A stretch of 64,000 nt of DNA from Dokdonella koreensis DS-123 (lineage in GTDB: Bacteria > Pseudomonadota > Gammaproteobacteria > Xanthomonadales > Rhodanobacteraceae): assembly GCF_001632775.1 (NCBI RefSeq), contig NZ_CP015249.1, positions 3,204,686-3,268,685 on the forward strand. The letters are read 5' to 3'. Position 1 is the first letter of the stretch. The number at the start of each line of letters is the position of its first letter. Made by a program: the position numbers and the translations under genes. Positions 44,013-51,882 of this stretch are shown here, piece by piece. The notes beneath the pieces are model-generated. The model saw nothing but the letters and a program-made list of their open reading frames with translations. It was not told the DNA's origin and did no database searches.

Positions 44013-44729
44013 ATGGATTTCCTGAAGATTCTCAAATCGTTCGAGGAGTTCGTTTACGAGGCGCTGACCTGGCTGGTGCTGCTTCCACGCACGTTATGGC
44101 GCATTGTCGTGGCACCCCGTCGTATGACCCACTACGCCAGTGTCCAACTGGCTTCGCAGAGCGAAACCCGTTTTAGTGAAGCGGTCAGCCCTCCCTTGCT
44201 GCTGATCCTGTGCGTACTGATCTCGCACTTCGTCGACCTGGCTGTCCGCAATCCAGTACCGGCAGCGGACGAATCGCTCGCGAACGTCCTGTTGTCGTCC
44301 GAGCAGAACCTGCTGCTTTACCGGACCATCGCCTTCGGCGTCTGGTCACTGGCCGGCGCCGTGTACATGCTGGTTCGTACTCATCAGCCCGTCAACCGCG
44401 AGACCTTGCGTGCCCCGTTCTACGAGCAGTGTTATCTCGTCGCCCCGTTCGCCTTTGCGATATCAGTATCGGTCACGCTCATTGCCCTGGGCCGCCTTTG
44501 GTCGCTGCTGACAGCCGTGCTGCTGAGCCTATCGGCGACCACGTGGTTCTGGCTTGCACAGGCGGCGTGGCTGCGGGATCGCGCATCGCTGAGTCTGTGG
44601 CGCAGCCTTGCCGCAGCCATCCTCGTGGTGATGGTCGGGTCCGCCGCCAACGCCGGTGTTGGCCATGTGCTGCGCGCGAAGGGCAACACACCAGCGGCCT
44701 CGGAGGCAGCGAAAGACGCTTCACGCTAA
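44013..44729 (+). CDS. integral membrane protein of unknown function
   Basis: A 238-residue membrane protein with about five hydrophobic segments, for example 'LLLILCVLISHFVDLAV', 'TIAFGVWSLAGAVYML', 'YLVAPFAFAISVSVTLIALG' and 'LWRSLAAAILVVMVG'. The amphipathic N-terminus lies in the cytoplasm. No family is firmly recognised; the layout recalls Yip1-like permease-domain proteins. ATG 44013 follows GGATGGA. It lies 57 bases before the L,D-transpeptidase gene, so a link to the cell envelope is likely. Confidence 0.75.
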   Translation: MDFLKILKSFEEFVYEALTWLVLLPRTLWRIVVAPRRMTHYASVQLASQSETRFSEAVSPPLLLILCVLISHFVDLAVRNPVPAADESLANVLLSSEQNLLLYRTIAFGVWSLAGAVYMLVRTHQPVNRETLRAPFYEQCYLVAPFAFAISVSVTLIALGRLWSLLTAVLLSLSATTWFWLAQAAWLRDRASLSLWRSLAAAILVVMVGSAANAGVGHVLRAKGNTPAASEAAKDASR

Positions 44730-44786
44730 GCCGCCATGCACAACGAGATCTTCCATCCACGGGCTCCACATCCATAGAGAATCGCG

Positions 44787-45800
44787 ATGATCCGGATTGC
44801 ACTAGCCTTGGTATTTTCACTGGCAGCACTACCGATCAGCGCGTTCGCGGCACCCTCCTGGGGCGCGAAGAGCTCCAGTCCGGCCGGTGCCCTGCCGGCC
44901 ACGCTACGCCCCGGCGAGTGGGTTTGGGGGGGCGATGCGAAGGAGATGGGCCCAATGGCGGTGGTGGTGAGCCTCACCGAGCAGCGCGCCTACGTTTATC
45001 GTAACGGACTGCTGATCGCCGTCTCGACGATCAGCAGCGGCAAGCCGGGCCATGAAACGCCGACCGGCGTGTTCACCATCCTGCAGAAGGACAAGAATCA
45101 TCACTCCAGCAAGTACAACGACGCGCCGATGCCGTATCAGGAACGCCTGACCTGGGATGGCGTGGCGCTGCATGCAGGCGGGCTGCCCGGCTACCCGGAA
45201 TCCCACGGTTGCGTGCACCTGCCTACCGAGTTTGCCCGCCTGCTGTTCGATGCCACGACCATGGGCATGGTGGTGGTAATCGCGAAGGAGGGCTTGGCGC
45301 CTGAGGATCTGGTACATCCGACCGTGGCCAGCCCGATCGATCCTCGGTCAGGCGCCGAAGACCTCGCGCCGCTGTTGAGTCCGCAGGAACAGTTCCGCTG
45401 GGAGCCGCAGAAATCTCCAGTGGGGCCGCTTTCGATGGTGATGAGCACCGCAGACAGACGGCTCTTTGTCTTCCGCAATGGCATCGAGATCGGCCGGGCG
45501 CGCGTCGATTTTCGCAACGGGCCAGCCCCGCAAGGAACGCACGCATATCTGGTATCGGGCGCTACGCCCGATGGCGGGCCGACGTGGAGGCGGATCGGCA
45601 TTCCCGGCCACGAGGATGAAGCCGGCCAGAACGTGGCCGCCCAGGATGTCGCGCGGGTCGTAGTTCCCTCGGCATTCCGCACCGCGGTCACGCCGCTGCT
45701 GCAGCCCGGGGTGGTGCTGCTGCAGACCGACCTGCATGTCCTGCCGAGCACCACCGGCCCATCCCTCCAGGTCCTTAACGCCGATGTTCCTACGCTCTGA
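44787..45800 (+). CDS. periplasmic L,D-transpeptidase (YkuD domain)
   Basis: A 337-residue exported protein with a signal peptide ending AFAAP (residue 22). The YkuD domain spans about 55-170. The catalytic motif is H129 (LHAGG) followed by SHGCVH with nucleophile C142. It would make or exchange 3-3 peptidoglycan cross-links or anchor proteins to peptidoglycan. The C-terminal 160 residues hold a second, degenerate beta domain ('GPLSMVMSTADRRLFVFRNGIEIG') that resembles the start of the YkuD fold but lacks the Cys motif. ATG 44787 opens the signal. Its neighbour is the membrane protein at 44013. Confidence 0.88.
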   Translation: MIRIALALVFSLAALPISAFAAPSWGAKSSSPAGALPATLRPGEWVWGGDAKEMGPMAVVVSLTEQRAYVYRNGLLIAVSTISSGKPGHETPTGVFTILQKDKNHHSSKYNDAPMPYQERLTWDGVALHAGGLPGYPESHGCVHLPTEFARLLFDATTMGMVVVIAKEGLAPEDLVHPTVASPIDPRSGAEDLAPLLSPQEQFRWEPQKSPVGPLSMVMSTADRRLFVFRNGIEIGRARVDFRNGPAPQGTHAYLVSGATPDGGPTWRRIGIPGHEDEAGQNVAAQDVARVVVPSAFRTAVTPLLQPGVVLLQTDLHVLPSTTGPSLQVLNADVPTL

Positions 45801-46049
45801 GCGGCAGGGCGGCGGGAAGCCACCTTCATGCGCGCGGAGCGTGTATCCGGCGCTCACACGCTTGGTTCACCACGCTTTCCCGGCGGCTCCACCGCGGGCT
45901 TGCGGAGACATTCGCAGGCATTCGACCGGGCGAAGTTTTCGGGATCTTTGCACGCCTGGCAGGTGCCGATGCCACGACAATCGTTGCCGGCACCTTCATG
46001 CTGTACCCACAGGTTGAAAGTACTGCGACTGAATAGGGGTCGGATCGCT

Positions 46050-46065
46050 ACGTCTGCTTTCGACC
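46050..46065 (+). repeat. left half of an interrupted palindromic repeat
   Basis: ACGTCTGCTTTCGACC ends just left of the IS30-type element; GACCCGAAGCGGACGT resumes just right of it (47293-47308). Joining the two with the shared GACC counted once gives a 28-base imperfect palindrome whose outer ten bases pair at nine positions. GACC would then be a four-base target duplication. A further partial copy is at 51853-51866. Confidence 0.55.
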
Positions 46066-47292
46066 GCGGATTCATATGATCGATGCAACACACAGATAGC
46101 TGCGTAGGCAGCAGGGGTGTTGCAGATGAAGCGCAGGAAGAGGATCTATTACACCGACACCCAGAAGGCGATGATGTGGGATCGCTGGCAGCAGGGCGAG
46201 CCCCTGCACCAGATCGCGTCCCTGTTTGACCGGCACCACAGCTCAGTGCGGAACATCCTGGCCGAGCATGGCGGCATTCGTCCTCCGACAAGGCGAAGGT
46301 CCCCGAGGGTGCTGAGCCTGGCCGAGCGCGAGGAGATCTCCCGCGGCCTGGCGGCGGGACGATCGATCCGCATGATCGCCGCGTTGCTCGGGCGTGCGCC
46401 ATCCACGATCAGCCGCGAGATCGGTCGCAACGAAGGCTCTGAAGGCTATCGAGCCAGCCAGGCCGACCGGGCCGCTTGGGACCGGGCACGACGCCCCAAG
46501 CCCTGTAAGCTGTTGCTGCATCGAGCCTTGGCTGCTCTCGTGGCAGGGAAGATCCAGCGGCAGTGGTCACCCGAGCAGGTGGCAGGCTGGCTCAAGCGTA
46601 CCTATCCAGATGATGCGAGCCGTCAGGTGTCCCACGAGACCATCTATCGCACGCTCTACATCCAATCGCGCGGGGCTCTGAAACAGGAGTTGCTCGCCCA
46701 TCTGAGGCGCACGCGGGCGATGCGTCGCTCGCGACACCATACCCAGAAGACAGAGAGCCACGGCCGGATTGCCGACACCGTCTCAATCAGCGAACGGCCG
46801 GCCAATGCCGAAGATCGGGCCGTGCCGGGACACTGGGAAGGCGACCTGCTGTTCGGCGACCGGAACAGTCAGATCGCCACGCTGGTGGAGCGACAGACAC
46901 GCTATCTGATGCTGGTGAAAGTGGCAGGCAAGGACACCGAGACCGTGGTCAATGCACTGATCAAGAACGCACGTCGCCTGCCAAAGCAGCTGTACCGATC
47001 ACTGACCCGGGATCGGGGCAAGGAGATGGCGGCACACCGTCGCTTCACCTTGGCCACGGACATCCAAGTCTATTTCTGCGACCCGCACCATCCTTGGCAA
47101 CGCGGCACCAACGAGAACACCAACGGCCTACTACGGCAGTACTTCCCCAAAGGGATCAATCTGACCGACGTCTCGCAGGCGAAGCTGGATGCCGTGGCAC
47201 GCCAGCTCAACGAACGGCCACGCAAGACGCTTGACTACGAAACGCCAGCAGAGCGGTATCGGCAAACCGTTGCGTTGATCGGTTGAATCCAA
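46066..47292 (+). mobile_element. IS30-family insertion sequence, apparently intact
   Basis: Imperfect terminal inverted repeats of 22 bases lie at 46068-46089 and 47269-47290 (17 of 22 paired; both start GGATTCA read inward, with GATC and GCAAC shared further in). One full-length transposase gene fills the element. The flanks suggest insertion into the middle of a palindromic repeat with GACC duplicated. IS30-family elements usually duplicate 2-3 bases, so the exact ends could differ by one or two bases from those given. Confidence 0.8.
46126..47286 (+). CDS. IS30-family transposase
   Basis: A 386-residue transposase. The N-terminal helix-turn-helix pair ('LAEREEISRGLAAGRSIRMI', then 'GRAPSTISREIGRN') is typical of IS30. 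The DDE core shows D in GHWEGDLLFG, D in LTRDRGKEM and E in GTNENTNGLLRQYFPKG, with the conserved 'RYLMLVKV' strand. ATG 46126 has GCAGGGG upstream; GTG 46117 is an in-frame alternative. The reading frame is undamaged, so the element may be active. Confidence 0.9.
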   Translation: MKRRKRIYYTDTQKAMMWDRWQQGEPLHQIASLFDRHHSSVRNILAEHGGIRPPTRRRSPRVLSLAEREEISRGLAAGRSIRMIAALLGRAPSTISREIGRNEGSEGYRASQADRAAWDRARRPKPCKLLLHRALAALVAGKIQRQWSPEQVAGWLKRTYPDDASRQVSHETIYRTLYIQSRGALKQELLAHLRRTRAMRRSRHHTQKTESHGRIADTVSISERPANAEDRAVPGHWEGDLLFGDRNSQIATLVERQTRYLMLVKVAGKDTETVVNALIKNARRLPKQLYRSLTRDRGKEMAAHRRFTLATDIQVYFCDPHHPWQRGTNENTNGLLRQYFPKGINLTDVSQAKLDAVARQLNERPRKTLDYETPAERYRQTVALIG

Positions 47293-47308
47293 GACCCGAA
47301 GCGGACGT
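47293..47308 (+). repeat. right half of the interrupted palindromic repeat
   Basis: GACCCGAAGCGGACGT, directly right of the IS30-type element. Its first 14 bases recur at 51853-51866 in the same orientation, so the helicase-nuclease gene and the recombinase pseudogene lie between two direct copies. Confidence 0.6.
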
Positions 47309-47386
47309 TGTGTGTCTGCCATAAGCCCAAGTAACCCACTAAGCTTGCTGAACTGTACTCATACTTTTTTAAGGAAAGGGGGGGGC

Positions 47387-50300
47387 ATGTTTCATTTGAC
47401 AGCAAGAGTGGCGTGGCACGACTCACAGTGGAACGGCGCCGTGTGCCGTCGACCATCTTGCAATTCCTTTTGCGTTGCACTCGATCGTATTCGCGAGGAG
47501 CGCGACGACTCCAAAGAGGATTCAATCGCAGGCAAGCGCTGGAACACGCTCGAGTCCGACAATCTGCCCGCATGCAAGGCCGAGTCGGGCGCTTTCATGA
47601 ACGATGAGGAGTGGTCGCGGCGCTTCGTTCACCCGTACGCGGGCATCAAGAAGGCCGACGACACACACGGTCACCTGAAGCCGACACTTGTGAAAATCCC
47701 GTCATACGCCACGTTCGTCGTGCCTTTCGCGTGGATGCTCAAGAGCGAGCAGGAGGCGATCGACGGGAGGCTGCCAACGCCGCTTCCCCTCGACGAGAAA
47801 GCTCCGTTCAGCAGCCCTTGGGTCTTTGGACGCGAGCGTCAGGAGGCGATCCTCAAGCTGTTCGCGAGTCGCCTCACGGCAGAGCGCTCGCTGGTCTTCT
47901 TCTACTGCAAGGAGGGGCAGCCCCTCGGCGACACCATCTCGCGGCTCGTGATAGGCGTCGGACGGATCGCGAATGTCGCGCAGCCGAAGGGCTACGACGT
48001 CTCGAAGAAGAAGCCCACGCACCTCATGTGGGACCTACTCATCCGGCACACGATCCGACCCGAGGGCGAGGACGGGTTCCTGCTCCCGTATCACGACTAC
48101 TTGGAGCCGACCGGCGACGCATCCGAAGACGCGCGGCGCCAGCAGCTCCTTCGTGAGATCGCGGTACCCGCCGACCCAGCGCACGTTCGCGTCTTCTCCT
48201 ACGCCGCCGAGCTCGCGCCCGCCGACATCGCTCTCTCGACCTTAGTCCGCTGCCTTGAGTCGGTGCGGAAGATCCGCGAGCACGGCATCGCCAAGGGCCC
48301 GTGGGAGCGCCGCGAGGAGTGGCTCAACCAGCAGATCGCCCAAGCGTGGCAGGACCGAGGCCCGTTCCCAGGGCTCGGTCCGGTGCTCGAAGCGCTCGGC
48401 ATGCGGCTCGGAACGGCGCTCGCGCTGGAGATGCGCTCGTCGGGCACGGTGAAGACTGACGCCGACCCGTGGCCAACGGTGGACTCGATCCTTCGCGGGA
48501 AGCAGAGGCCTCCGCAGCCTGCCTACGCCAAGGATCTGAAGGCGGTCCGCGAGACGTGGACGGACCTCCCCGACGAGCGCCGTGCCCTGCTCAAGCTCCT
48601 CTCACGCTTCGCGCTCACCACGGAGCAGGCGCTTCGCTGGTTCGATCTGAAGGAGCGCGCAAAGGGCACGGCAGCGAAGGTGACCGACGAGGAGATCCTC
48701 GCTAACCCGTACCGCATGAGCGAGGTCGACCTCGGTGACTGGAGCGACTCTCCAGTCTCCGTTGGCGTCGTCGATCGTGGGCTGCTTCCCGACGCGACCA
48801 TCGCCGCGAAGCATCCGGTGCCGGCGCCGTCGAAGGTGGGCTCGCCGAACGACGCGCGGCGCCTGCGAGCCGCGCTGGTCGCGGTGCTGCGTAAAGCGTC
48901 GGAGAACGGTGACGCGCTCCTCAGCATGCACGAGGCGCTTCAGCGCGTCGGCTCCCTCGACCTCGCGCATCCGTGCGTCATCGGCACCGATTGGCCTAGC
49001 ACGAACCGTTCGACGATGGCGGGCGTCGTCGAACTGATCGACATCCTTGCGTCGGAGGGAGCGCCGACGGCCGCGCTCCAGCTCACCGAGCTGAAGGGCC
49101 GTGAGGACCGCCTTCGCTCCGTACTCGGCAAGCGCGCGGCGAAGGCTGCCGCGCCCATCAAGGCCGACTGGCGGAGGCTACTCGTCACGGCCATCTCCGA
49201 GGCGGGCGGCAAGTTCGACAAGACGAACGAGAGCCACCGGGAGGCCATCGAGGAGCAGGCCGTCGCGCTCGAGCGACTCCTGTCGCGTCGTCTCAGTGTT
49301 CTCGTCGGGCGCGCAGGCACGGGCAAGACGTCGGTCATGGGCGCGCTCATGCTCTCGGAAGCGCTCACGAAGGCCGGCATCCTGTTGCTAGCGCCGACCG
49401 GCAAGGCGCGCGTCCGCCTCGGCAAGGCGACGAACGCGCAGGCGATGACAGTCGCCCAGTTCCTCCACCGCCTCGGTAGGTACGACGGCTCTCGCCAGCG
49501 GCCGAAGTTCGACGGCAAGGACAAGTACCGCAAGGAGAAGACCGTCGTCATCGACGAGTGCTCGATGCTCACGATGGACGATCTGGTCGCCGTCCTCGAA
49601 GCACTCGACCTCGCGCACGTCCAGCGAGTCATCCTAGTCGGCGATCCGAACCAGCTTCCGCCCATCGGCGTCGGGCGTCCGTTCGCCGACCTCGTATCGT
49701 ACCTCGAAACCACGGATGTGAAGGGCGACGACGGCTCGCCGCTCGGCAACGCACTTGCCCGGCTCTCTGTCGAGGTCCGCGCAGCAGCCGCGGCGTCCTC
49801 GACGACCTCGGACGCGCTCCGGCTCGCCTCGTGGTTCACGCGCGAGCAGCAGCCCGTCGACGCCGACCGCGTGCTCAGCGACCTCGAGCTGGGCGAGAAG
49901 TTTAACGACCTCGAGATTGCGCTGTGGAAGACGCCCGACGACCTGCGCGCACAGCTCCTTGCTGCTTTCCAGCGGCACCTCGGGCTGAGCGGCCCGCACG
50001 ATATCGCGGGCTTCGACAAGGCGCTCGGTCTTGACGACAAGGGCTGGGTCCCGTTCGACGCGCCGGAAGGCTCCGAACGCTGGCAGATCTTGTCGCCGGT
50101 CCGCATGCATCCACACGGGGTCCACGACCTTAACCGCTGGGTGCAGCGCCAGTTCCGCGCGAAGGAGCTGGAAGCGGCGGCGACCGCCTGGGGCGTGAGC
50201 CTCGGCGACGAGACCATCGTCGCCAAGGACAAGGTGATCCAGACCACGAACCAGAAGCGCAAGGCGTACAACTGGGTCGAGCGTGCGGTGGATGAGCACT

Positions 50301-51076
50301 ACATCGCGAACGGCGAGGTCGCCTTGATGTCGAAGGTGAAGACCATGCTGAAGGGCGTGTTCGCCGGTCGGCCCAACCTGACCTTCGACTACTGGCCCAA
50401 CCAGTTCTCCGATGGCTACGCGCCCCTCGAGCTGGCGTATGCGCTCACCGTTCACAAGTCGCAGGGCAGCGAGTTCAAGAAGGTCTTCGTTATCCTGCCG
50501 AAGAACAGCAGGCTGCTCTCGCGCGAGCTCGTCTATACCGCGCTCACGCGCTCGCGTGAGCAGCTCGTGCTCCTCATCGAGGGCAACGACCCGACGGTTC
50601 TCTTCGACCTCACCCGGCCGGAGCGCTCGGAGACCGCGCGCCGCAACACGAATATCTTCCTGAGCGTTATCCGCGCCACCGACGACTCGGTGCCGTTCGC
50701 CGAGCACCTGATCCACCGGACCGAGAAGGGGCACCTAGTGCGCAGCAAGTCGGAGCTAGTGATCGCGAACATGCTGTTCCAGCTCGGCATCCCTTACGAG
50801 TACGAGCGCGTCCTCGACGGGACTACCGCAGCAGGCCGCCTGCGCCCCGACTTCTCCTTCGTCACGGCCGATGGTGACCTGCTCGTCTGGGAGCACCTGG
50901 GGATGCTCAGCCGCCCTTATTACAAGCGTGGCTGGGACTGGAAGCGCGCTTGGTACCAGAGCAACGGTTTCGTCGAGGGCAAAACGCTATTCACGTCAAC
51001 GGAGGAAGACGGCAGGGGTCTCGACTCTGGAGAGTTGAAGAAGACTGCTCTCAAAATCAAGTCTTTGATCGATTGA
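47387..51076 (+). CDS. RecD-like SF1 helicase fused to a PD-(D/E)XK-like nuclease
   Basis: A 1,229-residue protein. Residues 1-75 have a Cys-containing segment ('ARVAWHDSQWNGAVC'). The helicase core has Walker A GRAGTGKTS (about 641-649), Walker B VVIDECSML (about 718), motif III GDPNQLPP (about 752), and motifs V/VI in ALTVHKSQGSEF and YTALTRSREQL (about 1049), as in RecD/TraA-type 5'-3' helicases. After this come SKSELVIANML (about 1120), RLRPDFSFV (about 1151) and WEHLGM (about 1167). The E, PD and E-x spacing fits a PD-(D/E)XK nuclease in which the usual Lys is replaced. ATG 47387 follows AAGGAAAGGGG. Codon choice (TCG, CTC and AAG rich) differs from the backbone. A DNA-targeting defence role is inferred. 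Confidence 0.85.
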   Translation: MFHLTARVAWHDSQWNGAVCRRPSCNSFCVALDRIREERDDSKEDSIAGKRWNTLESDNLPACKAESGAFMNDEEWSRRFVHPYAGIKKADDTHGHLKPTLVKIPSYATFVVPFAWMLKSEQEAIDGRLPTPLPLDEKAPFSSPWVFGRERQEAILKLFASRLTAERSLVFFYCKEGQPLGDTISRLVIGVGRIANVAQPKGYDVSKKKPTHLMWDLLIRHTIRPEGEDGFLLPYHDYLEPTGDASEDARRQQLLREIAVPADPAHVRVFSYAAELAPADIALSTLVRCLESVRKIREHGIAKGPWERREEWLNQQIAQAWQDRGPFPGLGPVLEALGMRLGTALALEMRSSGTVKTDADPWPTVDSILRGKQRPPQPAYAKDLKAVRETWTDLPDERRALLKLLSRFALTTEQALRWFDLKERAKGTAAKVTDEEILANPYRMSEVDLGDWSDSPVSVGVVDRGLLPDATIAAKHPVPAPSKVGSPNDARRLRAALVAVLRKASENGDALLSMHEALQRVGSLDLAHPCVIGTDWPSTNRSTMAGVVELIDILASEGAPTAALQLTELKGREDRLRSVLGKRAAKAAAPIKADWRRLLVTAISEAGGKFDKTNESHREAIEEQAVALERLLSRRLSVLVGRAGTGKTSVMGALMLSEALTKAGILLLAPTGKARVRLGKATNAQAMTVAQFLHRLGRYDGSRQRPKFDGKDKYRKEKTVVIDECSMLTMDDLVAVLEALDLAHVQRVILVGDPNQLPPIGVGRPFADLVSYLETTDVKGDDGSPLGNALARLSVEVRAAAAASSTTSDALRLASWFTREQQPVDADRVLSDLELGEKFNDLEIALWKTPDDLRAQLLAAFQRHLGLSGPHDIAGFDKALGLDDKGWVPFDAPEGSERWQILSPVRMHPHGVHDLNRWVQRQFRAKELEAAATAWGVSLGDETIVAKDKVIQTTNQKRKAYNWVERAVDEHYIANGEVALMSKVKTMLKGVFAGRPNLTFDYWPNQFSDGYAPLELAYALTVHKSQGSEFKKVFVILPKNSRLLSRELVYTALTRSREQLVLLIEGNDPTVLFDLTRPERSETARRNTNIFLSVIRATDDSVPFAEHLIHRTEKGHLVRSKSELVIANMLFQLGIPYEYERVLDGTTAAGRLRPDFSFVTADGDLLVWEHLGMLSRPYYKRGWDWKRAWYQSNGFVEGKTLFTSTEEDGRGLDSGELKKTALKIKSLID

Positions 51077-51121
51077 TTGAAATATCGAAGTAGGTTGGTC
51101 AAGCCACCATAGGGATCTAAC

Positions 51122-51169
51122 GTCCGCTACTGGCCGGATCGCGACCGATGAGGCGATCCGGCCGCGGAC
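51122..51169. terminator. long hairpin between convergent genes
   Basis: GGCCGGATCGC (51132-51142), a 10-base loop and GCGATCCGGCC (51153-51163) form a perfect 11-bp stem. Outside it, GTCCGC (51122-51127) pairs with GCGGAC (51164-51169) with four unpaired bases on the left. It lies just after the helicase-nuclease stop and just before the recombinase 3' end, where a two-way terminator is expected. No T-run follows. Confidence 0.5.
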
Positions 51170-51175
51170 CCTACG

Positions 51176-51796
51176 CTACCCTTCGGTCTGCTCGGCGATC
51201 TCCAGCGCGTCGTCAACCTCGATGCCGAGGTATCGAACGGTGCTTTCGAGCTTGGTGTGGCCCAAGAGGAGCTGCAACGCACGAAGATTCCTCGTCCGCC
51301 GGTAGATGAGCGACGCCTTGGTCCGCCGCATCGTGTGCGTTCCGTACGATCCCCCTTCGAGCCCAATGGCGTCAATCCAGCCATGAACGATTCGGGCGTA
51401 CTGTCGGGTCGAGAGATGTGGCGATGCGTGCAGCCTCGTCGGGAACAGGAAGTCGCTGGCGCGGGGGCCGGCGGCGGCTATCCACGCCGTCAGCGATTCC
51501 CGCGTCAGCTGCGTGATCTCGAACTGCACCGGCCGACCGGTCTTCTGCTGGAGCACGACAGCTCGCGAACCAATGGCCCCTGCATGTGCGACGTCGGCGA
51601 CCCGAAGCTTCACGAGATCACATGCCCTGAGCTTGGAGTCGATCGCCAGATTGAAAAGCGCGAGGTCGCGAGTCCTCCTGCCAAGCTGTAGTCGCACTCG
51701 GATAGCCCAGATGTCCCGGAGCTTGAGGGGTGCTTTCTAACCGACGAGCTTTCCTTTGTTCCATGGGGCCGGTCGGACCTGGACTGCGGCGTTCAT
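51176..51796 (-). pseudogene. small tyrosine recombinase with an amber codon at position 20
   Basis: A 206-codon tyrosine-recombinase gene of a widespread short type with no N-terminal arm-binding domain. Reading from ATG 51796 (GAGG upstream) gives MNAAVQVRPAPWNKGKLVG, then TAG at 51737-51739, then KAPLKLRDIWAIRV in the same frame. A single C-to-T change from CAG would explain it, and Gln is what I would expect there. Downstream the catalytic set is intact: Arg in SKLRACDLVKL, HTMRR, LLGHTKLES and Tyr in TVRYLG. Restarting at GTG 51697 would lose the conserved N-terminus. It is therefore inactive, or expressed only by suppression. Confidence 0.75.
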
Positions 51797-51852
51797 GAGA
51801 TATCCTCACGGGACTCTCAGGGTCGCGCCCGCTGCCTGAAGGGACGCGATCC

Positions 51853-51866
51853 GACCCGAAGCGGAC
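51853..51866 (+). repeat. third copy of the GACCCGAAGCGGAC repeat
   Basis: An exact 14-base match, same orientation, to 47293-47306. It lies 57 bases upstream of the recombinase start codon. The two copies bracket a 4.5-kb segment holding the helicase-nuclease and the recombinase. Confidence 0.6.
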
Positions 51867-51882
51867 ACACACAGTAACCATG

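Noticed and set aside
47312-47386. Longer N-terminus for the helicase-nuclease
   Set aside because: AAGGAAAGGGG lies just before ATG 47387 and the upstream codons look non-coding (TGTACTCATACTTTTTT).
51112-51128. ATCTAAC followed by GTCCGC, resembling an integron attC core (RYYYAAC)
   Set aside because: No matching GTTRRRY partner at the right distance and no integron integrase; the recombinase present is a short type. The match is probably chance.
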